Assembly (NCBI GenBank): GCA_034698045.1
Contig: JAQGAU010001277.1
Location: forward strand, 1-20,137
DNA length: 20,137 nucleotides
From: Paramacrobiotus richtersi
Taxonomy: Eukaryota; Tardigrada; Eutardigrada; Parachela; Macrobiotidae
Direction of reading: 5' to 3'
Below, piece after piece: positions 1-7,609 of this stretch (position 1 is its first letter; each line of letters starts with the position of its first letter). A program made the position numbers and the translations under genes. The notes beneath the pieces were generated by a model that had not been told where the DNA came from, made no database searches, and saw only the letters and a program-made list of their open reading frames with translations.

Positions 1-1
1 T

Positions 2-172
2 CAACTAGGCCAAAACGCACATGGTATTCGAAGACCCCGTATAGCAGTCGGCCTGGGTACCACGTCCTGGGCTCTTGTGGACTTCGACGCGCCAAGACTT
101 CCACCGACGTCCGTCCCTGAGAAATGGCGTCAGCAGCAGACGGGGGGTACTGGTAATACAAATTTTTTGTAG
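2..172 (+). other. GC-rich open frame fragment, 5' end outside window
   Basis: The second forward frame is open from the window edge for 56 codons and stops at 170-172. I do not recognise the product. The stretch is visibly richer in G+C than the AT-rich noncoding DNA that follows from about 150, so it could be the end of a flanking host gene or of another mobile element, and the composition change could mark the left side of the Polinton. No domain, signal or repeat is visible. An open run of this length in GC-rich DNA may also be chance. Confidence 0.2.
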
Positions 173-208
173 ACCTTTAGGCGGGCTAGACCTGAACAGT
201 TTTAAAAA

Positions 209-251
209 TCGAACAGCCAGTCAATTTCGAACCGGTTGACTGGCTGTTCGA
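209..251. repeat. 16-bp perfect inverted repeat
   Basis: The arms 209-224 (TCGAACAGCCAGTCAA) and 236-251 are exact reverse complements, separated by 11 nt. The arms carry the CAGCCAG/CTGGCTG word that recurs at 551-559, 5726-5732, 13987-13993 and several times in 17960-18155. It could be an operator, a hairpin in single-stranded DNA, or part of an origin. Confidence 0.7.
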
Positions 252-311
252 ATTGAACCGTCCGTGTCATTGGCGACCGGCCGTTCGATTTTAACCATAT
301 GTAAAACTAAG

Positions 312-318
312 AAAAAAA
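312..318 (-). terminator. RNA polymerase III terminator of the tRNA gene
   Basis: Read on the minus strand, the tRNA discriminator base is followed two bases later by a run of seven T residues, the standard Pol III stop signal. It supports the tRNA being a transcribed gene and not a random match. Confidence 0.75.
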
Positions 319-320
319 GT

Positions 321-407
321 TACCACTGGCGAGATTTGAACTCGCGATATCCGCATAACTCAGCACTGCTCATTAGTACGGCGCATTAACCACTATGCTA
401 CAGTGGC
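321..407 (-). tRNA. tRNA-Ile (anticodon AAT) with a 14-nt intron
   Basis: The minus strand folds as a complete cloverleaf: a 7-bp acceptor stem (GCCACTG with CAGTGGT, one G-T pair), discriminator A, a 4-bp D stem (GCAT/ATGC), a 5-bp anticodon stem (CCGTA/TGCGG, one T-G pair), a 5-nt variable loop and a perfect 5-bp T stem (GCGAG/CTCGC) with loop TTCAAAT. Box A (TAGCATAGTGG) fits the consensus exactly and a box-B-like TTCAAATC is present. The anticodon loop is 21 nt; removing 14 nt after position 37 leaves CTAATGA, giving anticodon AAT. Intron placement and the anticodon-stem sequence resemble eukaryotic intron-containing tRNA-Ile(TAT). It lies between element-type repeats, so it appears to be inside the Polinton. 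Anticodon assignment is inferred from the fold. Confidence 0.85.
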
Positions 408-742
408 TCACTTAAACAACGGAGCACATCTAGACCTTTAAAGATTCTGAATTCCGAAGGAGTAGTCGATGACGACATTCTCTTGAGAAACTGCTACGTA
501 GAAATGCACAGCTTTTGAAATTTAAATAGCAGGTTAAAATCGAACCGGTTGCCTGGCTGTTCGCATTTAACCATAAGTGTCAATGGTGACAGCCATTGAC
601 ACAGACGGGTAAATGAATCGAATCGAACTCGGTTGCCAAGGAAGACGACCACGGAAGTTGGCCATGGAAGGAAAAAAAAAGTACTTAAGCGGGTGTAAGT
701 TCAACAAGCTACGTATTGTTTGTGTTAGTTGTCAACTGATTA

Positions 743-3700
743 ATGATGGATACGGAATACGCGTTAACTCCTGATTCTCTTGCCGCCGCCGCGGCTATAG
801 CTGCAATGAGCGATTGGGTGTATCAAGATCCAGTGTTGTCAGCTGAAGATCTTGCAGCTGCAGCAGATATCGCGCAGATGGACGACTGGGTCTATGAAGA
901 ACCGCAAGTCGGTGCAGGCGGTTTGTTTGATATCAAAGATCATGTTGAGATTGAATTCAAAGGTCATCGACGTTCTGGAAAGTATCACCTGCATTTTAAA
1001 CGTTATCAGATAAAGTTGGCTAATCTTGAAAACATCTCAGTTTCTGATGCTCCTGCAATCATATTATTGGTTCTGGAGTACGTGCTTGAACATGTGCTAT
1101 CTGGTGTCAAGGATAATGAAATGGTCCGTGTCCGCGTGGACTCACATACGCTGAAACGACCGATTTGGACTCCACCGATGTTAAGGTCGCAGCTGTCTGT
1201 TATGCGATGGATGGACGAAGTCAGGCGTGTGCTAAATTCATACGAAGACTTTGCGATTGACGAGTCTTTTGAGGTTCAGGTCGATTATACTGAGTTCCCT
1301 TCAGGCCGGTGCAATAAAGATGTGCCCGAGTTGTTACGGAGGAAGCTCGAACGTATGCAGTCCGTCATTGTTGTCCGTAACACGGATGATATTTGTCTGG
1401 CACGTGCACTGGTGATCGGTAAAGCGCATGCGGACGGTGACGCGCTGAAAACGAAGAAACTGGTTCGTGGAAAGCGTTTGGTTTTAAAGGAGGCCAAACA
1501 GCTTATAACCGAATCATCGTTACCGTTTCGGGGTTATTGTCTTGCCGATGTTCCAGCTTTTCAAAAAGCTTTGCCGGGATATCAGATTGTGATCGTCAGC
1601 ACGGAGCACGCGAATTGTGTAGTGTATCCGGGAACGCATTCAGACAAGCGCATCTGCTTACTGCTGCACGACGGTCATTTTGATGTTCTGAAATCGCTTC
1701 CGGCATTCTTCCGACGCAGCTACTGGTGTTACAAGTGCCACAAGGGCTATAACAATCGTCAGGATCATAGGTGCGCAGCAAAGTGTGATCGTTGCCTTAG
1801 TGTCAAGTGTTCAATGGATCGGTCAGTACTCGTTCCATGCAGTGACTGTGGTCGATCGTTCTACGGTCAGACGTGCTACGCTGAGCATAAGGGTTTGACC
1901 AACAAATCTCGGGGCCGAAAGCAGACGCGAAATGTTTGTAGCATGTTCAAGATTTGCTCGCAATGCAGATGTTTGTATTCCCTAGTACGTCGTAACCCAG
2001 TCAACCCTCATGAGTGTGGTGAAATCTACTGCAAGCACTGCAGCATTTATTTTTTGTCTGGAACTCATCGGTGTTATATGAAACCTCAGCCGAACCTTGT
2101 CCTGCATCAACAGCAAAAGTTTAAGGATACACAGTTCTTGTTTTTTGATTTCGAGACTTATGTTGGAGACGACGGAATTCTTCGACCAAATCTTGCGGTA
2201 AGTTCGTTTGAGTGAAGATATGCTGAGATAGATATTAAGTTAAGCGTTTGCGTTTCCGTATGCCACACTTATGTATCCCTTGTGACAAGGTTAATTTGTC
2301 GATTACAAAAGTGAAATATTGCGCGCATGCTTGTTAGGTCGTACAAAATGATGAAGGTGAAGAATGGGTGTTTCCGACTGAAGACGAACCACTGGGTGAC
2401 ATTACTGATCAGCTTTGCTCGTTTTTGTTTACCGAAGACCACCGCAACCATTATATGATTGCCCATAACTTAAAGGTAATTTTTGTAGTTCTCTTGAAAA
2501 AATACAAACTTCCACTAAATAGCAAATCTTTTTCAATAGGCTTTCGACAGTTATTTCATTCTCAATTGGCTGTTGAAGAACGGAATTGTGCCTGAAATAA
2601 TTATGAATGGGGGCAAAATAATGCAGCTGGATGTGACAAAGCTGAATATTCGATTCAGGGACAGTATCAATTACAACCCACAAAGTTTAGCAAAGTGGCC
2701 GGCAACGTTTGGCATTGAGGATACTTCCAAGGGGTGCTTCCCACACCGTTTCAACCGACCCGAAAACTGGGACAAGGTCGTCATGTTTCCTTCAAAGGAA
2801 GAGTACGGATACAAGTCAATGAAAATAAATGATCGTTCAGATTTCGATAAATGGTATGCAGAGGAAAACTCTGCAAAGGAGAATCAGTTTGATTTCCGAA
2901 AAGAGTTCGTGAACTATTGCCGTAACGACGTGACTGTCCTCCGTAAATGTTGCCTGCAGTTCCGAAACCTTTTTGTTGAGCTTAGTGGCGGACTGTGTCC
3001 TTTCGTGTCAGCGCTAACCATTGCTGGTCTGTGTAACATCTACTGGCGTACCTATCTACTGAAACCGAATCAGATTGGTTTAATCCCACCACGCGGCTAC
3101 AGCCTTAACCGAAACCAATCAGTCAAGGCTCTAAAGTGGCTTCAGTGGATGGAGCTCGAAGACAGTTGTGAGATTCGCACACGTGCTTCAGGATTCGAGT
3201 TTAAAGTCGGTGGTTATTTTGTGGATGGCTACTGTCCACAAACGGGAAAGGTGTACGAATTTCATGGGTGTTGGTACCATGGCTGCCCCGAGTGTACTGC
3301 ACCTGATACGATTCATTCCCGTTGTGTGCAGCCTGTGTGAAAACGTACAACAACGCTCCGTGCGTGCACACGGATGAGCAAAGAGCATTGACTGGGACGT
3401 GGTGTAAGCGATTCGTTGCATTCCTAGGTGTACGTAACACCAATGAGCTAGTTTTTTTCTGCAGGTACTCCCGAGCTTACGGCCGCTGTGGACCGTGGCT
3501 ACAAGGTTTCAAAGATCTACGAGGTCTGGCACTTTGAGGAGCACCAGGATCGCCTTTTCGCCGAATACATCGACAAGTTTTTAAAGATAAAGACTGAAGC
3601 AAGCGGATGGCCTTCTGGTGTTGTTACAGATGTCGAAAAGCAAGCGTACATTTCGGAGTTCGAAGGTAGAGAAGGCATCAAGCTGGACGCGGATAAAATT

Positions 3701-4615
3701 GCAAATAATCCAGGAATGCGAGCTCTTTCCAAATTGTGTTTGAACAGGTGTAGTAACTTGAACGTGCCTTTTGTAACTTGGATTGCATTAAAAATTTGTT
3801 ACAGTTTCTGGGGCCGTCTCGGGATGCAGGATAACAAACCAAACACAATGTACATAACGGAACCGAAGGAGTTTTTCAGAATGTTGTTATCTGGCGAACA
3901 CCACATACATTCTTGGGACATGTTTGGAGAGGAAGTGATTCAACTCTCGTACACGAAGGAGCAAGGCTTTGTGGAGCAGAACCCGCACACAAACGTTGTA
4001 TTAGCAGCGTAAGTAAACCAAAAGGCAACGAGTCCAGTGGGAGCAGAGTTATCGTTCTTGCTTTGAAGGTTCACCACATGTTGGGCACGACTACATTTGT
4101 ACCAGTACATGGAACAAGTACAAGACAGGCTTCTGTATTTCGATACAGGTATGACTGCGTAGAATACCGGCAACGCATCATAGAGTGTAATTTATTTGTT
4201 TACAGATTCGATTATTTTTGTTGATCGGCCTGGGCAGCAAGTGCCTCGCACGGGGAGATTTCTCGGCGATTTAACTGACGAGTTGGAGCCTGGACAGTTC
4301 ATAACGGACTTTGTCAGCCTGGGTGCAAAAACTTACGCATACGGAACAAACGATGGGAAGTGCGTCGTTCGAGTTAAAGGGTTTACTTTAAACGGGATAA
4401 GTTGCGAGGTCCTCAATTTTAATGGTATGCTCGATATTCTAGAAAAGAAAGTTGATGTGCTTGAAGTGAACTATACTAATCGTATTCAGCGTGTAAAAAA
4501 GTCTGTTGTCCTCAAACAAGTTGACATGTCCAAACGTTTACGCATGACTTATGACAAACGGCGCATTGTGGATGACCAGTGGAACACTTTACTTTATGGT
4601 TATAAGTTATTGTGA
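743..4615 (+). CDS. polB: Protein-primed family B DNA polymerase, seven exons, palm motif-A segment missing
   Basis: This is the replicative polymerase of Polintons. Proposed exons are 743-2197, 2338-2475, 2540-3403, 3465-3747, 3805-4008, 4069-4148 and 4206-4615, all with GT-AG borders. The N-terminal ~450 residues include a duplicated 20-residue DWVY segment (about 12-54) and many CxxC pairs typical of Polinton PolB. Exonuclease motifs follow: FDFET (D469, E471), AHNLK-AFD (N529, D534) and YCRND (Y657, D661). Later come the conserved HGCP block, EVWHF, motif B (LN-S-FWGRLG, split by the 57-nt intron 3748-3804), motif C DTDS (split by intron 4149-4205) and a YGY tail. Between HGCP (near 3285) and the HTDEQRALTGT block (near 3367) the family normally has a long segment with DxxSLYP; it is absent, and the reading frame changes at about 3315-3331. 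The copy is therefore probably inactive, or the assembly has lost sequence. Transcription converges with the TBP gene, 58 nt away. Confidence 0.93.
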
Positions 4616-4673
4616 GATAAAGGTCGGTTTAATGTTCTCAATGGTGGCATCGGTGCGAACAAAAAGTGAAACG

Positions 4674-5192
4674 TCATTTTCTTAATGGCAAAACAAATAT
4701 CATTTCCAGCAAAGCTAGATGCAAATCAGTCTCAGACTTTACACCCAAAAAATTACATTTACCACTGGCGAACAAAACAGCAGTACAACTGGGTAATCTG
4801 ATGGACATTCCCAGAAACCTATCTGGGAAATAAGGTCTATTCAAAAGAGTGCTTACATAATCCAAATCAAACGACTGATCAAAATCGTGTGTGCCAACAA
4901 TATTCACAATCTTATAGTCGGAAGTCTTGCACTGGTATCCGGCCCACGTAAGGCGCTGCGCAAAATATTCCAATGCAGCTAGTGATTCTTCCAATGAAGT
5001 ACCTCCGTTGATTGTGATTTTACCATTGGAATAGATTTGACAGTGAGCTTTATGTGGTTCGAGTCTTCGGATAAGCAGGCCGGAAAATGAACGAGGCAGA
5101 TATTGAGCCAATGGCAAGCGTTTTTCGACATCATACAGATTGAGAACGCAGTTCAGATTTGCAGTCGCCACAATGTTCGTTATGTGCACCAT
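4674..5192 (-). CDS. tbp: TATA-binding protein homologue encoded by the element
   Basis: The 172-residue product is a whole TBP core domain with nothing added: two direct repeats, about 1-85 and 90-172, as in the saddle fold. It starts HITNIVATANLNC and the second half has the matching KIVNIVGTHDF. The two DNA-contacting asparagines of the family are kept (N6, N97). The four minor-groove intercalating aromatic positions read F36, Y54, F126 and F141, so three are Phe and one is Tyr. Both strand-loop signatures SNGK (55-58) and ASGK (142-145) are present. The protein is much more divergent than any animal TBP, which argues against a recent host pseudogene. The ATG lies inside the 3' end of the upstream gene (62-nt overlap, different frame). 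It would recognise TATA elements such as those found here at 5787 and 17927, and support element-specific transcription. Confidence 0.93.
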   Translation of the reverse strand: MVHITNIVATANLNCVLNLYDVEKRLPLAQYLPRSFSGLLIRRLEPHKAHCQIYSNGKITINGGTSLEESLAALEYFAQRLTWAGYQCKTSDYKIVNIVGTHDFDQSFDLDYVSTLLNRPYFPDRFLGMSIRLPSCTAVLFASGKCNFLGVKSETDLHLALLEMIFVLPLRK

Positions 5193-5628
5193 CCTTGTAC
5201 AACCACAGACCGAACATAACAGCTTTCCGTTGAGTAGTTTGCGGTAGCGGAGTGAGGATCCGAAAAGGTGGACAGTCTAGATCTTCAAGGTTCGTTACGT
5301 CAGGAACATATCGTTCCAGCAGATGACATTTTTCTAGTCCTTTTGCATAGAATGAAGTTTCTGAGGGGCGACCAATCAACGCAAAAATTTCTTCAAAAGC
5401 GCAGGTGACCTGGTTATGACGATAATCTCCTTGAGTATGCCATAGTAAACCATGAGAATGTCGCGCTTGCTTCTCCAAGTGTTTAGCGTGCTGGCTTGCA
5501 GCTCTCGGTAAAGTGAACGTATAGGTACCCAGTTCACCTTTATCAATACAGAAAAACGCCAACTGCTTAAGGTACTTTTCCTTGTTAATGACAAACCAGT
5601 CTGCGTCAAGCACACACCGATAAGCCAT
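5131..5628 (-). CDS. Protein of an invertebrate family with an RNase-H-like/exonuclease-like look
   Basis: The 165-residue product starts at ATG 5628 (the open frame extends to a GTG at 5649). It reads CVLDADWFVINKEKYLKQLA near the start, then a short H-G-LLWH motif in the middle, YAKGLEKCHLLERYVPDVTN and LEDLDCP, and ends in a Cys/His-rich tail. This order (start-strand aspartate, KE-LA, H-G-W, Y-KG-EK, NLEDL-CP) matches a family I recall as uncharacterised proteins scattered through arthropod and other invertebrate genomes, often near mobile elements; relation to DEDD exonucleases is my guess from the first strand only. The last 62 nt also encode the start of TBP in another frame. It faces the PC4-like gene across a ~290-nt divergent promoter region, so the two could be co-regulated. 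Confidence 0.6.
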   Translation of the reverse strand: MAYRCVLDADWFVINKEKYLKQLAFFCIDKGELGTYTFTLPRAASQHAKHLEKQARHSHGLLWHTQGDYRHNQVTCAFEEIFALIGRPSETSFYAKGLEKCHLLERYVPDVTNLEDLDCPPFRILTPLPQTTQRKAVMFGLWLYKDGAHNEHCGDCKSELRSQSV

Positions 5629-5916
5629 TCCAGCAATTTTAGTCAACACTAATGTGACTAATCAGTTAAGATATCTAGACACTTAAAAGGATCAGTCAAG
5701 GAAGCATGCAAGTTGGCCTGGCAAGTCAGCCAGGCAACGCAACCACCGAAAACAACCAAGCATACTGGCCTGCGATTGAACAACAGTATATAAGAGAGAA
5801 GAGAAACACAGCGGTCGACAGTTGCCATTTAGATTTTTGTTTTGTTTTTGTTATTGCTGACTTTTGAACTTTTGCTTTTTTTTTTGTGGATTACGTTTTT
5901 TGACACACTGATCAAC
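5629..5916. promoter_or_regulatory. Divergent promoter region between the minus-strand TBP unit and the PC4-like gene
   Basis: This 288-nt noncoding stretch separates two divergent transcription units. It contains an imperfect inverted repeat at 5713-5737 (GTTGGCCTGGC ... CAGCCAGGCAAC), related to the CAGCCAG repeats at both ends of the element, and a strong TATA box at 5787-5794. A T-rich leader (5829-5895) precedes the ATG at 5917. No clear TATA box is seen on the minus strand. Confidence 0.55.
5787..5794 (+). promoter_or_regulatory. TATA box (TATATAAG) of the PC4-like gene
   Basis: TATATAAG followed by GAGAGAAG is a textbook core promoter. A start about 30 nt downstream would leave a leader of roughly 100 nt before the ATG at 5917. 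Confidence 0.65.
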
Positions 5917-6999
5917 ATGGAGTTCATCCCCGAGTTTGTTTCGACTCAGCCGTCTACCAAGCAACCTCCCGCGACCCCTGTTAAGCTTGTAAAGAAGATC
6001 GTGAATAAGAAACGCGTCATGGACGAGGTTAAACTGAACCTGGTCAAAAAGATCAAGCAAGAAGAGGATGAACCACCTAAACATCCGCGCTTTACATTCG
6101 TCCAAGACGGTATGCCGGTCTACAAGATCGGGTTTGATCGGTACGCGTATGTTACGTGGCGCGGGTCATCTACTGTGGTTGTCGTTGGTGAATGGCTTCG
6201 ACAAAGTGATGGAACCTATAATCAAACTCTGGAGAAGTGTGTTACTATCAGCAAGGCCGGCTTCATGAGATTGGCTGGGTTGATCTTGACGGGAAAAGCC
6301 GACCTGGATGAGTTTGGTGCGATGGGTTATTCTGACAGCTGTAAATTGTCGCCACTGTTTGCCTTGGACAACGGACTATATTTTGGGTGGAGCAAGTATA
6401 ACCGTGCTAATGTTGCAACCATTCGTCGTTTCTTCGTACGCGGCAACAATGACCTAATCCCTACCAGACTTGGCGTTTCATTCGGTAAGAAAGTGTATGA
6501 TGCATTGCGAGAGCTGACCATGGACATGACTTTCCTGAAAGATATTGTACGGATGGACGCGGCTCATCAGGTTCCAGGAACGCCAAAGGAAGGTTTGATG
6601 TACAATCAGCTCAAGGAGGTTAGTTCCTAGTTTGCATTGAGAATAAAATCCTAGTTGTACGAATTCATGAGCATATGTACCATTAGTGCGTTCATTGCTG
6701 TGAAAAAAAGCTATAGCATAATGATAACTTGTTTGACTTTTCTTTAGACTGTAGCTGATGAGTTTGCTGTCATCATCAAGCGTTTCCGTGAGGACAGTCA
6801 TCCACCCGGGATGCCAGCCGAAGCCACCGACGAGGAGTGGGCAAAGGCAGAGAAGCACATTATGGATCAGCGCTTTGTGGAAGGAGAGCTGTTGGATGCC
6901 GACAAAGTGGACGCCTTACAGGTTGTCACTCTGGACGTTAAAGGTTATCTCGATGCTAATCGTGTAGAGTTCCGTGCAATGTTCTTCAAAATGCTTTAG
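5917..6999 (+). CDS. Protein with two PC4-like (p15) single-stranded DNA-binding modules
   Basis: Two exons, 5917-6618 and 6748-6999, join in phase 0 across a 129-nt GT-AG intron (donor GTTAGT, acceptor CTTTAG), giving 317 residues. The frame upstream of ATG 5917 is open but has no ATG and is an oligo-T artefact. Residues 1-60 are Pro/Lys-rich. Residues 67-122 (KIGFDRYAYVTW, then VVVVGEW, then a G-x-x-x-Q-x-L-x-K turn and VTISKAGFMRLAGL) follow the PC4 C-terminal pattern: IG-RY-V, strand, charged strand, KGISL, amphipathic helix. Residues 150-201 repeat it (LYFGWSKY, ATIRRFF, TRLGVSFGKKVYDALREL). PC4 binds ssDNA and acts as a transcription coactivator with TBP/TFIIA, so the role could be replication ssDNA binding or late transcription. 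The C-terminal 80 residues are acidic and unrecognised. The PC4 call is from pattern, not from a search. Confidence 0.6.
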
Positions 7000-7009
7000 T
7001 GTCGTTCTT

Positions 7010-7037
7010 TGTGTGTGTGTGTAAGTGTGCGTGTGTT
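7010..7037. repeat. (GT)n simple repeat in the convergent 3' region
   Basis: An imperfect GT run lies just after the stop codon of the PC4-like gene and before the end of the protease gene. It is probably untranslated sequence. Confidence 0.8.
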
Positions 7038-7095
7038 GTATTTGCTTATTTTGTACGCTTATTTAAACTATGCACCGAAAGTTGTTTTTTGGTTG

Positions 7096-7101
7096 TTTAT
7101 T
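7096..7101 (-). promoter_or_regulatory. Polyadenylation signal AATAAA overlapping the protease stop codon
   Basis: On the minus strand the last sense codon and the TAA stop form CAATAAAC, so the stop lies within AATAAA. It sits at the 3' end of the whole minus-strand virion cluster and could serve as its shared poly(A) signal. Confidence 0.5.
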
Positions 7102-7609
7102 GCATTAATCGTTTACATATCTGACGGATAAGTGCACCGTCCACCAATGTTGTCTTGATGCTAAAAAACGCGTTAACATATTGACAAACCATTTTGTCGT
7201 TGCTTGCTCGATTATCAGTAAACAAATGAACAATGTTAGTATAAGTTTCGCCAAGTGCGCGACGTAGTATGAAAAACAAACAATACTGACCGCAAGTGGT
7301 ACTAAAGTCTGACTGAAACTGCTCAGACTGGCAAACGATACGATTAGTAGTAATAATATTAGAAAAATGCTTAGAATAAGTTTCCAAAGGGCGCCCATAG
7401 GAATCGAAAACTTCCATTACTCCTTCACAATCTTGGTACAGTGCAATCCAGTGTGACCCTTCTTCCGCTGATGAATCAGCGTTAACAACACATGCTCCTG
7501 GGTGCGGTCCTAGGTGTTCCGGCACTTGGTCGCTGGGAAACACTCCACGAAACAATGCTGATGTAGCATTATGTCCAAACAGTGCGCTAGAAATTTCGTC
7601 CGTATTCAT
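7097..7609 (-). CDS. pro: Adenain-like (Ulp1-fold) cysteine protease
   Basis: The 170-residue product has the adenovirus-type maturation protease triad in order: His53 in GSHWIALY, Asp69 in VFDSYG, a glutamine in QSEQFQSD (97-101) for the oxyanion hole, and nucleophile Cys106 in TTCGQYC. Length fits Polinton proteases (about 160-200 residues). In related viruses this enzyme cleaves precursor capsid and core proteins in the particle. The start ATG overlaps the stop codon of the major capsid gene as ATGA, typical of very compact viral gene arrays and possibly allowing stop-start re-initiation. It is the most downstream gene of the minus-strand cluster. Confidence 0.95.
   Translation of the reverse strand: MNTDEISSALFGHNATSALFRGVFPSDQVPEHLGPHPGACVVNADSSAEEGSHWIALYQDCEGVMEVFDSYGRPLETYSKHFSNIITTNRIVCQSEQFQSDFSTTCGQYCLFFILRRALGETYTNIVHLFTDNRASNDKMVCQYVNAFFSIKTTLVDGALIRQICKRLMQ

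Larger units (their letters stand above)
173..742. other. Noncoding leader region upstream of PolB
   Basis: This stretch has no protein gene. It holds a 16-bp perfect inverted repeat (209-251), four copies of AATCGAAC or its complement (207, 283, 538, 621), a tRNA gene (321-407, minus) and a partial duplication: the block around 228-275 resembles the block around 541-590, both reading CGAACCGGTTG, then CTGGCTGTTCG, then GTGTCA-TGG-GAC. No clear TATA box is seen before the PolB start at 743. It is the likely promoter/control region of the polymerase gene and shares its motifs with the noncoding DNA at the other end of the element. Confidence 0.55.

Noticed and set aside
3321-3331. TGTGTG slippage as the cause of the PolB frame change
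   Set aside because: A 2-nt expansion would repair the frame, but the conserved blocks on each side are normally far apart in the family and motif A is missing, so a larger deletion explains more.
3188-3443. Minus-strand open frames opposite PolB
   Set aside because: They lie over the conserved HGCP and HTDEQRALTGT exon sequence of PolB and show no family features.
5842-5916. Hydrophobic N-terminal extension of the PC4-like protein
   Set aside because: The extension begins with TTG and comes from an oligo-T leader; the first ATG is at 5917, downstream of the TATA box.
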